Assembly (NCBI RefSeq): GCF_027942865.1
Contig: NC_134525.1
Coordinates: forward strand, 433,501 to 497,500
Direction: 5' to 3'
DNA length: 64,000 nucleotides
DNA from: Odontesthes bonariensis
Lineage: Eukaryota; Chordata; Actinopteri; Atheriniformes; Atherinopsidae
The stretch's first letter is position 1; each line of letters begins with the position of its first letter. The translations under genes and the position numbers were made by a program. This document shows, one piece after another, positions 1 through 11,688 of this stretch. The notes beneath the pieces are model-generated. The model made no database searches. It was not told the origin of the DNA and was given only the letters and a program-made list of their open reading frames with translations.

Positions 1-3000
1 AAGAAGACAAGAAACGATGGAAGAAGACAAGGGAATGATGGAAGAAGACAAGAAATGAGGGAAGAAGACAAGAAATGAGGGAAGAAGACAAGAAATGAGG
101 GAAGAAGACAAGGAAATGAGGGAAGAAGACAAGAAACAATGGAAGAAGACAAGGGAATGAAAGAAGAAGACAAGGAAATGAAAGAAGAAGACAAGGAAAT
201 GAGGGAAGAAGACAAGGAAATGAAGGAAGAAGACAAGAAATGAGGGAAGAAGACAAGGAAATGAGGGAAGAAGACAAGGAAATGATGGAAGAAGACAAGA
301 AATGAGGGAAGAAGACAAGGAAATGAAGGAAGGAGACAAGGAAATGATGGAAGAAGACAAGGAAATGAGGGAAGAAGACAAGGAAATGATGGAAGAAGAC
401 AAGGAAATGAAGGAAGAAGACAAAGAAATGATGGAAGAAGACAAGGAAATGATGGAAGAAGACAAGAAATGAGGGAAGAAGACAAGGAAATGATGGAAGA
501 AGACAAGGGAATGAAAGAAGAAGACAAGGAAATGAAAGAAGAAGACAAGGAAATGAAGGAACAAGACAAGGAAATGAAGGAACAAGACAAGAAATGAGGG
601 AAGAAGACAAAGAAATGATGGAAGAAGACAAGAAACGATGAAAGAAGACAAGGAAATGAGGGAAGAAGACAAGGAAATGAAGGAAGAAGACAAGAAATGA
701 GGGAAGAAGACAAAAAAAATAAGGAAGAAGACAAGAAACGATGGAAGAAGACAAAGAAATGATGGAAGAAGACAAGGGAATGAGGGAAGAAGACAAGGAA
801 ATGAAGGAAGGAGACAAGGAAATGAGGGAAGAAGACAAGAAATGAGGGAAGAAGACAAAGAAATGAGGGAGGAAGACAAAGAAATGAGGGAAGAAGACAA
901 AGAAATGAGGGAAGAAGACAAAGAAATGAGGGAAGAAGACAAGGAAATGATGGAAGAAGACAAGAAATGAGGGAAGAAGACAAGAAATGAGGGAAGAAGA
1001 CAAGGAAATGATGGAAGAAGACAAGAAATGAGGGAAGAAGACAAGAAATGATGGAAGAAGACAAGGAAATGATGGAAGAAGACAAGAAATGATGGAAGAA
1101 GACAAGAAATGAGGGAAGAAGACAAGAAATGAGGGAAGAAGACAAGAAACGATGGAAGAAGACAAAGAAATGAGGGAAGAAGACAAAGAAATGATGGAAG
1201 AAGACAAGGAAATGATGGAAGAAGACAAGAAACGATGGAAGAAGACAAGGAAATGAGGGAAGAAGACAAGGAAATGAAGGAAGGAGACAAGAAATGAGGG
1301 AAGAAGACAAGGAAATGATGGAAGAAGACAAGGAAATGATGGAAGAAGACAAGGGAATGAGGAAAGAAGACAAGGGAATGAGGGAAGAAGACAAGGAAAT
1401 GATGGAAGAAGACAAGAAATGATGGAAGAAGACAAGGGAATGAGGAAAGAAGACAAGGGAATGAAAGAAGAAGACAAGAAATGATGGAAGAAGACAAGGG
1501 AATGAGGAAAGAAGACAAGGGAATGAGGGAAGAAGACAAGGAAATGATGGAAGAAGACAAGGAAATGAGGGAAGAAGACAAGGGAATGAAAGAAGAAGAC
1601 AAGGGAATGAAAGAAGAAGACAAGAAATGAGGGAAGAAGACAAGGAAATGATGGAAGTAGACAAGGGAATGATGGAAGAAGACAAGGGAATGAAAGAAGA
1701 AGACAAGGAAATGAGGGAAGAAGACAAGGGAATGATGGAAGAAGACAAGGAAATGATGGAAGAAGACAAGGAAATGAAGGAATAAGACAAGGAAATGAAG
1801 GAAGGAGACAAGGAAATGAGAGAAGAAGACAAGAAATGAGGGAAGAAGACAAGGGAATGAAGGAAGGAGACAAGGAAATGAGGGAAGAAGACAAGAAATG
1901 AGGGAAGAAGACAAGGAAATGATGGAAGAAGACAAGGGAATGAGGAAAGAAGACAAGGGAATGAAAGAAGAAGACAAGAAATGATGGAAGAAGACAAGGG
2001 AATGAGGAAAGAAGACAAGGGAATGAGGGAAGAAGACAAGGAAATGAGGGAAGAAGATAAGGAAATGAAGGAAGAAGACAAAGAAATGATGGAAGAAGAC
2101 AAGGAAATGATGGAAGAAGGCAAGAAATGAAGGAAGAAGACAAGGAAATGAAGGAAGAAGACAAAGAAATGATGGAAGAAGACAAAGAAATTAAGGAAGA
2201 AGACAAGGAAATGATGGAAGAAGACAAAGAAATGAGGGAAGAAGACAAGAAATGATGGAAGAAGACAAGGGAATGAGGGAAGAAGACAAGGGAATGAAGG
2301 AAGAAGACAAGGAAATGAGGGAAGAAGACAAGAAATGATGGAAGAAGACAAGGGAATGAGGGAAGAAGACAAGGAAATGAGGGAAGAAGACAAGGAAATG
2401 ATGGAAGAAGACAAGGAAATGAGGGAAGAAGACAAGGAAATGAGGGAAGAAGACAAGGAAATGAGGGAAGAAGACAAGGAAATGATGGAAGAAGACAAGA
2501 AATGAGGGAAGAAGACAAGGAAATGAAGGAAGGAGACAAGGAAATGATGGAAGAAGACAAGGAAATGATGGAAGAAGACAAGGAAATGAGGGAAGAAGAC
2601 AAGAAATGAGGGAAGAAGACAAGGAAATGATGGAAGAAGACAAGGGAATGAAGGAACAAGACAAGGAAATGATGGAAGAAGACAAGAAATGATGGAAGAA
2701 GACAAGGAAATGAAGGAAGAAGACAAAGAAATGATGGAAGAAGACAAGGAAATGATGGAAGAAGACAAGAAACGATGGAAGAAGACAAGGGAATGATGGA
2801 AGAAGACAAGAAATGAGGGAAGAAGACAAGAAATGAGGGAAGAAGACAAGAAATGAGGGAAGAAGACAAGGAAATGAGGGAAGAAGACAAGAAACAATGG
2901 AAGAAGACAAGGGAATGAAAGAAGAAGACAAGGAAATGAAAGAAGAAGACAAGGAAATGAGGGAAGAAGACAAGGAAATGAGGGAAGAAGACAAGAAATG

Positions 3001-6000
3001 AGGGAAGAAGACAAGGAAATGAGGGAAGAAGACAAGGAAATGATGGAAGAAGACAAGAAATGAGGGAAGAAGACAAGGAAATGAAGGAAGGAGACAAGGA
3101 AATGATGGAAGAAGACAAGGAAATGAGGGAAGAAGACAAGGAAATGATGGAAGAAGACAAGGAAATGAAGGAAGAAGACAAAGAAATGATGGAAGAAGAC
3201 AAGGAAATGATGGAAGAAGACAAGAAATGAGGGAAGAAGACAAGGAAATGATGGAAGAAGACAAGGGAATGAAAGAAGAAGACAAGGAAATGAAAGAAGA
3301 AGACAAGGAAATGAAGGAACAAGACAAGGAAATGAAGGAACAAGACAAGAAATGAGGGAAGAAGACAAAGAAATGATGGAAGAAGACAAGAAACGATGAA
3401 AGAAGACAAGGAAATGAGGGAAGAAGACAAGGAAATGAAGGAAGAAGACAAGAAATGAGGGAAGAAGACAAAAAAAATAAGGAAGAAGACAAGAAACGAT
3501 GGAAGAAGACAAAGAAATGATGGAAGAAGACAAGGGAATGAGGGAAGAAGACAAGGAAATGAAGGAAGGAGACAAGGAAATGAGGGAAGAAGACAAGAAA
3601 TGAGGGAAGAAGACAAAGAAATGAGGGAGGAAGACAAAGAAATGAGGGAAGAAGACAAAGAAATGATGGAAGAAGACAAAGAAATGAGGGAAGAAGACAA
3701 GGAAATGATGGAAGAAGACAAGAAATGAGGGAAGAAGACAAGAAATGAGGGAAGAAGACAAGGAAATGATGGAAGAAGACAAGAAATGAGGGAAGAAGAC
3801 AAGAAATGATGGAAGAAGACAAGGAAATGAGGGAAGAAGACAAGAAATGATGGAAGAAGACAAGAAATGAGGGAAGAAGACAAGAAATGAGGGAAGAAGA
3901 CAAGAAACGATGGAAGAAGACAAAGAAATGAGGGAAGAAGACAAAGAAATGATGGAAGAAGACAAGGAAATGATGGAAGAAGACAAGAAACGATGGAAGA
4001 AGACAAGGAAATGAGGGAAGAAGACAAGGGAATGAGGGAAGAAGACAAGAAACGATGGAAGAAGACAAAGAAATGAGGGAAGAAGACAAGGAAATGATGG
4101 AAGAAGACAAGAAATGAGGGAAGAAGACAAGAAATGAGGGAAGAAGACAAGGAAATGATGGAAGAAGACAAGGAAATGAGGGAAGAAGACAAGGAAATGA
4201 GGGAAGAAGACAAAGAAATGAGGGAAGAAGACAAAGAAATGAGGGAAGAAGACAAAGAAATGAGGGAAGAAGACAAGGAAATGAGGGAAGAAGACAAGAA
4301 ACGATGGAAGAAGACAAAGAAATGAGGGAAGAAGACAAGAAATGAGGGAAGAAGACAAGAAATGAGGGAAGAAGACAAGGGAATGAGGGAATGAGGGAAG
4401 AAGACAAGGAAATGAGGGAAGAAGACAAGAAACGATGGAAGAAGACAAAGAAATGAGGGAAGAAGACAAGGAAATGATGGAAGAAGACAAGGAAATGAGG
4501 GAAGAAGACAAAGAAATGAGGGAAGAAGACAAGAAATGAGGGAAGAAGACAAGGGAATGAGGGAATGAGGGAAGAAGACAAGAAACGATGGAAGAAGACA
4601 AAGAAATGAGGGAAGAAGACAAGAAATGATGGAAGAAGACAAGGAAATGATGGAAGAAGACAAGAAATGAGGGAAGAAGACAAGAAATGAGGGAAGAAGA
4701 CAAGGGAATGAGGGAAGAAGACAAGGAAATGAGGGAAGAAGACAAGAAATGAGGGAAGAAGACAAGGAAATGAGGGAAGAAGACAAGGAAATGAGGGAAG
4801 AAGACAAGAAATGATGGAAGAAGACAAAGAAATGAGGGAAGAAGACAAGAAATGATGGAAGAAGACAAGGGAATGAGGGAAGAAGACAAGGAAATGATGG
4901 AAGAAGACAAGGGAATGAGGGAATGAGGGAAGAAGACAAGAAACGATGGAAGAAGACAAAGAAATGAGGGAAGAAGACAAGAAATGATGGAAGAAGACAA
5001 GAAATGAGGGAAGAAGACAAGAAATGAGGGAAGAAGACAAGAAATGATGGAAGAAGACAAGAAATGATGGAAGAAGACAAGAAATGATGGAAGAAGACAA
5101 GGAAATGAGGGAAGAAGACAAGGAAATGAGGGAAGAAGACAAGGAAATGAGGGAAGAAGACAAGGAAATGAGGGAAGAAGACAAGGAAATGATGGAAGAA
5201 GACAAAGAAATGATAGAAGAAGACAAAGAAATGATGGAAGAAGACAAGAAATGATGGAAGAAGACAAGGAAATGAGGGAAGAAGACAAAGAAATGAGGGA
5301 AGAAGACAAAAAAATGATGGAAGAAGACAAGGAAATGAGGGAAGAAGACAAAGAAATGATGGAAGAAGACAAAGAAATGAGGGAAGAAGACAAGGAAATG
5401 AGGGAAGAAGACAAGGAAATGAGGGAAGAAGACAAGGAAATGAGGGAAGAAGACAAGGAAATGATGGAAGAAGACAAAGAAATGATAGAAGAAGACAAAG
5501 AAATGATGGAAGAAGACAAGGGAATGAGGGAAGAAGACAAGGAAATGATGGAAGAAGACAAAGAAATGATGGAAGAAGACAAAGAAATGATGGAAGAAGA
5601 CAAGGGAATGAGGGAAGAAGACAAGGAAATGAGGGAAGAAGACAAGGAAATGAGGGAAGAAGACAAGGAAATGAGGGAAGAAGACAAGAAATGATGGAAG
5701 AAGACAAGGAAATGAGGGAAGAAGACAAGGAAATGAGGGAAGAAGACAAAGAAATGAGGGAAGAAGACAAAAAAATGATGGAAGAAGACAAGGGAATGAG
5801 GGAAGAAGACAAAGAAATGATGGAAGAAGACAAAGAAATGAGGGAAGAAGACAAAGAAATGATGGAAGAAGACAAAGAAATGAGGGAAGAAGACAAGGAA
5901 ATGAGGGAAGAAGACAAAGAAATGATGGAAGAAGACAAGAAATGAGGGAAGAAGACAAGGAAATGAGGGAAGAAGACAAAGAAATGATGGAAGAAGACAA

Positions 6001-7205
6001 AGAAATGAGGGAAGAAGACAAAGAAATGAGGGAAGAAGACAAGGAAATGAGGGAAGAAGACAAGGAAATGATGGAAGAAGACAAGAAACGATGGAAGAAG
6101 ACAAAGAAATGAGGGAAGAAGACAAGGAAATGAGGGAAGAAGACAAGGAAATGATGGAAGAAGACAAGGAAATGAGGGAAGAAGACAAGGAAATGATGGA
6201 AGAAGACAAGGAAATGAGGGAAGAAGACAAGGAAATGAGGGAAGAAGACAAGGGAATGATGGAAGAAGACAAGGAAATGAGGGAAGAAGACAAGGAAATG
6301 AGGGAAGAAGACAAAGAAATGATGGAAGAAGACAAGGAAATGAGGGAAGAAGACAAGGAAATGAGGGAAGAAGACAAGGGAATGATGGAACAAGACAAGG
6401 AAATGATGGAAGAAGACAAGGAAATGAGGGAAGAAGACAAAGAAATGATGGAAGAAGACAAGGAAATGAGGGAAGAAGACAAAGAAATGATGGAAGAAGA
6501 CAAGGAAATGAGGGAAGAAGACAAGGAAATGAGGGAAGAAGACAAGGAAATGATGGAAGAAGACAAGGGAATGAGGGAAGAAGACAAGGAAATGAGGGAA
6601 GAAGACAAAGAAATGATGGAAGAAGACAAGAAATGAGGGAAGAAGACAAGGAAATGAGGGAAGAAGACAAGGAAATGAGGGAAGAAGACAAGGAAATGAT
6701 GGAAGAAGACAAGGAAATGAGGGAAGAAGACAAAGAAATGATGGAAGAAGACAAGAAATGAGGGAAGAAGACAAGGAAATGAGGGAAGAAGACAAGGAAA
6801 TGAGGGAAGAAGACAAGGAAATGATGGAAGAAGACAAGGAAATGAGGGAAGAAGACAAAGAAATGATGGAAGAAGACAAGAAATGAGGGAAGAAGACAAG
6901 GAAATGAGGGAAGAAGACAAGGAAATGAGGGAAGAAGACAAGGAAATGATGGAAGAAGACAAGGAAATGAGGGAAGAAGACAAAGAAATGATGGAAGAAG
7001 ACAAGAAATGAGGGAAGAAGACAAGGAAATGAGGGAAGAAGACAAGGAAATGAGGGAAGAAGACAAGGAAATGATGGAAGAAGACAAGGAAATGAGGGAA
7101 GAAGACAAAGAAATGATGGAAGAAGACAAGAAATGAGGGAAGAAGACAAGGAAATGATGGAAGAAGACAAGAAATGAGGGAAGAAGATAAGGAAATGAAG
7201 GGAAG
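1..7205. repeat. Purine-rich 20/21-bp minisatellite array in the Bcl-2-like gene intron
   Basis: About 345 head-to-tail units. On the plus strand each consists of atgaggg or atgatgg, then aagaagacaag, then gaa (21 bp) or aa (20 bp). The plus strand is almost pure purine, with about one C and one T per unit. Because 21 is a multiple of three and the unit has few stop codons, it gives long false frames on both strands (MREEDKE on plus, SSSLISL on minus). A block of about 1.26 kb from base 1 recurs at an offset of 2758 bp, and a 125-bp superunit is repeated four times at 6631-7130. The array lies within the intron that starts at the minus-strand donor at 7447, so it is inferred to be transcribed as intronic RNA. 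Confidence 0.95.
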
Positions 7206-7208
7206 GGT

Positions 7209-7440
7209 TACCACGAGGAGACAAAGGAGAGGAGGAAACACCACGAGGAGACAAAGGAGAGGAGGAAGCACCACGAGGAGACAAAGGAGAGGAGGAAACA
7301 CCACGAGGAGACAAAGGAGAGGAGGAAACACCACGAGGAGACAAAGGAGAGGAGGAAACACCACGAGGAGACAAAGGAGAGGAGGAAGCACCACGAGGAG
7401 ACAAAGGAGAGGAGGAAGCACCACGAGGAGACAAAGGAAG
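7209..7440. repeat. 30-bp minisatellite abutting the Bcl-2-like splice donor
   Basis: About 7.7 copies of a 30-bp unit of the form ccacgaggagac, aaaggaga, ggaggaaaca, with a single a/g polymorphism (aaaca or agca). It starts within 10 bp of the minus-strand donor. Read on the minus strand in frame with the exon, each unit encodes the decapeptide FVSSWCFLLS without a stop until 7208. Confidence 0.95.
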
Positions 7441-7447
7441 CTCCTAC

Positions 7448-7963
7448 CCATCCTCCGTTGTCTTCCATCCATCCTCGGACCCTCGGGGACTCCAGACTGT
7501 CCTCCATCCAGTCCAGGATGTCGTCCAGCTGACCCGTCTCGCCTGTCCGGGCCACCTGGGCGCTCAGAGCTCCGCCCAGCGCCATCATGGCCACGATGCG
7601 TCCCCAGTTCACGCCGTCCCTGAACAGTTCGTCCCTGATGGCCGCCAGGCGGCGCCGCCGCTCCTCGCCACCGCCGGCGCCCCACTGCGGCTGCGCGGAC
7701 ACCAGGGCACAAAGGTCGGGGTCAAGCCGGCGCTCCAGCTCCGCGCCGGCGCTCCGCAGCGCCGCCTGTAGGCGGGGCGGCGCCCTCTGCCAGCTGTCCA
7801 CAGGGACGTCAGCGCTGGACATCCTCGTGGTCACTGGTCTCCATGGTGACGGTGATGCGGCGGTGATCCGCCTGCGCTGACGGGTCAGCGGGGAACGCCA
7901 GACCACGCCTCGGTGGCGCAGGAAGTCCTCCACAACATCGCGGCTGCTGTACGCGGCGGCCAT
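7448..7963 (-). CDS. Bcl-2 family protein, first coding exon (partial gene)
   Basis: This 172-codon exon encodes the N-terminal part of a Bcl-2/Bcl-xL/Bcl-w type apoptosis regulator. A BH4-like start (SSRDVVEDFLRH, residues 6-17) is followed by a divergent linker. The BH3-like segment LRSAGAELERR has alanine where the family has the conserved aspartate after glycine. A very clear BH1 (ELFRDGVNWGRIVA) and BH2 (WMEDNGGW) end the exon. The exon stops after the BH2 tryptophan in phase 0, at TGG|gtagga. Human BCL2 splits at the same place, and its unspliced beta form continues VGAL; here read-through gives VGAS. The start at 7963 is chosen because it opens with the BH4 region and has a good Kozak context (G at -3 and +4). 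An in-frame ATG at 8035 is possible. The transmembrane-tail exon must lie left of base 1. Which paralogue this is (bcl2a, bcl2b or other) cannot be decided, so no symbol is given. Confidence 0.82.
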
Positions 7964-8515
7964 CGCCCCCTGCGGGCCACGAGCTGACGTCACAGCCCAG
8001 GACCGGGCATCACTCCTCACAGCTGATGATGTCACCAGGGCAACAGCTGTTTCACCAGCTGACTCACGGCCGGGCTCAGCTGCTCGGATGTGAGGTCAGG
8101 CTCCTCAAACTGATCCGAAGTCAAAGTTTCCCGTCAGAAAAACTGGTTTAAACTGGTTTTCACGGTCAGTTCCGGTCATCCTGACATGATTGGTCACAGC
8201 CACTGACGTCACGCCGTGACGCACGCACAGGAGCCGCTGCCAATCAGTAATCAATAGCCTATCAGAGCGCAGATAAAGACACCAGAGAGATCGGAGAGGT
8301 GGTGGCCACGCCCCCCCGGTGTGACGCCGGGATTCCCCTCCAACGGTCCTGAGGATGAGGAGGAGGATGAAGGCTGTTTCTCCCGTTTCTGTTGCGCTCC
8401 GTGCGTGTTCCTCCGTGCGTGTCCTCCTGGCTCTGTGCACGCAGCCTCAGTGCTGCTCAAGGCGCGCGCACATGAGTGCACACGGTGAAATTACGTTTTT
8501 GGAGGCTGTGGAATA
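7964..8515 (-). promoter_or_regulatory. Upstream region of the Bcl-2-like gene (5' UTR or promoter)
   Basis: GC-rich single-copy sequence just upstream of the minus-strand start codon. BCL2 genes usually have a non-coding first exon, so this may hold 5' UTR, an intron or promoter. I cannot locate a TSS. Short frames here (for example 8105-8440 on minus) have no recognisable domain and are not annotated. Confidence 0.35.
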
Positions 8516-8637
8516 AGTTCGGGCTGGTTCGGGCCGGTTCGGGCTGGTTCGGGCCGGTTCGGGCCGGTTCGGGCCGGTTCGGGCCGGGTTCGGGCTGGTT
8601 CGGGCCGGGTTCGGGCTGGTTCGGGCTGTGTTCGGGT
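8516..8637. repeat. 10-bp GC-rich minisatellite
   Basis: About 12 copies of ggttcgggcc / ggttcgggct, with occasional 11-bp units. It lies in the gap between the divergent Bcl-2-like and actr3b genes. The flanking 8638-8880 shows nothing recognisable. Confidence 0.9.
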
Positions 8638-8879
8638 CAGATACAGATGTGAGTCCGCAGGTGGCTCTCAGTGACGGTTACAGCTGAAGTAGTGTCAGCG
8701 GGACCCGCGCAGCCCGTATTTAACAGCCACCAGCCGGGTGTGCAGCGCTGTGTTTGCTGCCACCTGCTGGAGGTCACCGTCACCTACAGCTGAGCTTCAT
8801 GTCATTTTGAATCAACTTTATTTGTCAGCACAGAAACTTTAAACATTAAACTGCAGCTCCAAGTCAGAATACATCACAG

Positions 8880-9240
8880 TAATTCAATTCAATTCATTTT
8901 TATTTATATAGCGCCAAATACAACAAATGTCATCTCAAGGCACTTAGATAGTAAGTCCAATTCAAGCCAATTGGAATTCAATTCATTAATAATAATCATA
9001 ATTCATAAAATAATCCAATTCGTTCATATAGAGCCAATTCAAAAAGAATTTCCTAGCTAAGAAAACCAACAGATTGCACTGAAAACTTTTTGTTTTTCGG
9101 TCCAATCTCCCGGCCTGAGCGTGCCTGAGGCGACTGTGGAGAGAAACGACTCCCTTTTAACAGGAAGAAACCTCTGGCAGAACCAGACTCAGGAAGGGTG
9201 GCCATCCGCCTCCACCAGCTGGGGTTTGAGAAGACAGAAA
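8880..9240. mobile_element. Dispersed fish repeat fragment (tttatttatatagcgccaaat type)
   Basis: The sequence from aattcaattcatttttatttatatagcgc through tgtcatctcaaggcac, and the downstream part with ggcctgagcgtgcctgaggcg and gaagaaacctctggcagaacc, match a dispersed family I recognise from many teleost genomes. A second copy of its head lies at 9583-9640, and a degenerate third at about 58200-58300. No intact TIRs or coding capacity are visible. The family name is uncertain. Confidence 0.55.
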
Positions 9241-9241
9241 A

Positions 9242-9259
9242 GGGGGGGGGGGGGGGGGG
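9242..9259. repeat. Poly-G tract (18 G) next to a CGG run
   Basis: Homopolymer of 18 G followed by gggccgcggcggcggcggc. Such tracts are prone to sequencing and assembly error. The region 9261-9580 after it is AT-rich intergenic sequence with no gene. Confidence 0.9.
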
Positions 9260-9642
9260 AGGGCCGCGGCGGCGGCGGCACTGTAACACCATTCAAAGGA
9301 TATCTGTTGGAACAGGGAAACACGAGTTAATGACCACAATAATATCACATATACATAAAGAGAGTAAAGTGAGGAAAGGTGTGACAGATGAGGCCCCCCA
9401 GCAGTCTAGGCCTGTAGCAGCTTAACTATGGGATGTTTCAGGATCACCTGAGCCATCCCTATTCAAGGTAAACACAAGAAACTTGTGCTAACGAAAAAAT
9501 AAATAATAAAATAAAGGACCAGACTCAGTGAGTAATTCCCTATACTCCCTATATAGATCTGCTCCTCACACCACAACAATGAGATCAACTTTATTCATAT
9601 GGCGCTAAATCACAACAAATGTCATCTCAAGGCCCCAGTTAG

Positions 9643-9947
9643 TCCAATTCAAACTAATTCAAACCAATTCAAACCAACTCAAACCACCTCAAACCAATTC
9701 AAACCAACTCAAACCAATTCAAACCAACTCAAACCAATTCAAACCAATTCAAACCACCTCAAACCACCTCAAACCAATTCAAACCAACTCAAACCAATTC
9801 AAACCAATTCAAACCAACTCAAACCACCTCAAACCAATTCAAACCAACTCAAACCAATTCAAACCAACTCAAACCACCTCAAACCAATTCAAACCAATTC
9901 AAACCAACTCACACCAACTCAAACCAATTCAAACTAATTCAAACCAA
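9643..9947. repeat. 10-bp CAATTCAAAC minisatellite grown from a dispersed repeat
   Basis: About 30 units of 10 bp (caattcaaac, caactcaaac, cacctcaaac). The array begins directly after a dispersed-repeat head (tttattcatatggcgctaaatc at about 9583) whose own sequence contains tccaattcaaac. The array therefore looks like a local expansion of that element's motif. The frame at 9599-9937 is a repeat artefact. Confidence 0.9.
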
Positions 9948-9989
9948 CAATGAAAGGGGGGTAACAATTGGTACACCTTTGCCAGAAAC

Positions 9990-11400
9990 TCAGTGTATGT
10001 GTTTATATGAGTTTATATGTGAGTTTATATGTGTTTATATGTGTTTATACTCACACATAAACACACATAAACACATATAAACACATATAAACTCATTTAA
10101 ACACTTATAAACTCATATAAATACATATAATCACATATAAACACACATATAAACTCATATAAACTCATATAAACACATATAAACTCATATAAACTCACAT
10201 AATCACATATAAACACATATAAACTCATATAAACACATATAAACACATATAAACACATATAAACTCATATAAACACATATAAACACATATAAACAAACAT
10301 ATAAACTCATATAAACACATATAAATACATATAAACTCATATAAACTCATATAAACACACATAAACACATATAAACACATATAAATACATATAATCACAT
10401 ATAAACTCATATAAACACATATAAACAAACATATAAACTCATATAAACACATATAAATACATATAATCACATATAAACACACATATAAACTCATATAAAC
10501 TCATATAAATACATATAAACACATATAAACACATATAAACACATATAAACACATATAATCACATATAAAGTCATTTAAACACTTATAAACTCATATAAAT
10601 ACATATAAACACATATAAACAAACATATAAACTCATATAAACACATATAAACACTTATAAACTCATATAAATACATATAAACACATATAAACAAACATAT
10701 AAACACACATAAACACATATAAATACATATAAACTCATATAAACTCATATAAACACACATAAACACACATAAACACATATAAATACATATAATCACATGT
10801 AAATACATATAAATACATATAAACACATATAAATACATATAAACACATATAAATACATATAAACACATATAGACACATATAAACACACATAAACTCATAT
10901 AAATACATATAATCACATGTAAATACATATAATCACATGTAAATACATATAAATACATATAAACACATATAAATACATATAAACACATATAAATACATAT
11001 AAACACATATAGACACATATAAACACACATAAACTCATATAAATACATATAATCACATGTAAATACATATAAATACATATAAACACATATAAATACATAT
11101 AAAGACATATAAATACATATAAACACATATAGACACATATAAACACACATAAACACATATAAATACATATAATCACATGTAAATACATATAAATACATAT
11201 AAACACATATAAATACATATAAAGACATATAAATACATATAAACACATATAGACACATATAAACACACATAAACACATATAAATACATATAATCACATGT
11301 AAATACATATAAATACATATAAACACATATAAATACATATAAACACATATAAATACATATAAACACATATAGACACATATAAACACACATAAACTCATAT
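9990..11400. repeat. AT-rich 10-bp minisatellite (acatataaac)
   Basis: About 140 units of acatataaac with variants (actcatataa, aatacatata, aatcacatgt, aaacaaacat). From about 10790 a higher-order period of about 120 bp appears. It is marked by aatcacatgtaaatacatat at about 10910, 11050, 11170 and 11290. The minus-strand frames (MSLYVCLYVF type) are artefacts. Confidence 0.93.
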
Positions 11401-11688
11401 GAACGGGCGGACTGGGGAGAAAAAGTGGCCTCGAAAACCATCAGAAAAAGTTTATACGGACCCTGTCCGCTCCGGGCTTCCGTATAACAGGGGGGGGGGG
11501 GGGGGGGGGGTCAGCTGTGTTTCTATTTTCTCTTCTTTCCCTCCGACCCGGAACTGCTCCGACACGCGCACACATGCACACGCACACAGAGGGGACGGTC
11601 CTCTCATATTTCTGCCTCCGCAGCATCAGGCTCCGACCGCGCCGTGCGGGCCGAGCCGAGCCGAACCGAGCCGGAGCAGGACCGCGAC
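11401..11688 (+). promoter_or_regulatory. actr3b: actr3b promoter and 5' UTR region
   Basis: GC- and CpG-rich sequence directly 5' of the actr3b start codon, ending in ccgagccgagccgaaccgag. It contains a 21-G homopolymer at 11490-11510 and a CA-rich stretch at about 11565-11590. No TATA box is evident. CpG density is typical of a housekeeping promoter, and the exact TSS is not visible. Confidence 0.5.

Noticed and set aside
1..7205. CRISPR-like array
   Set aside because: Units are contiguous with no unique spacers, and the context is a vertebrate intron.
2191..7434. Minus-strand 1747-aa frame (SSSLISL / CLLPSF) and plus-strand MREEDKE frames
   Set aside because: The 21-bp unit is a multiple of three without stops. 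The peptide is low complexity, and frames switch wherever a 20-bp unit occurs.
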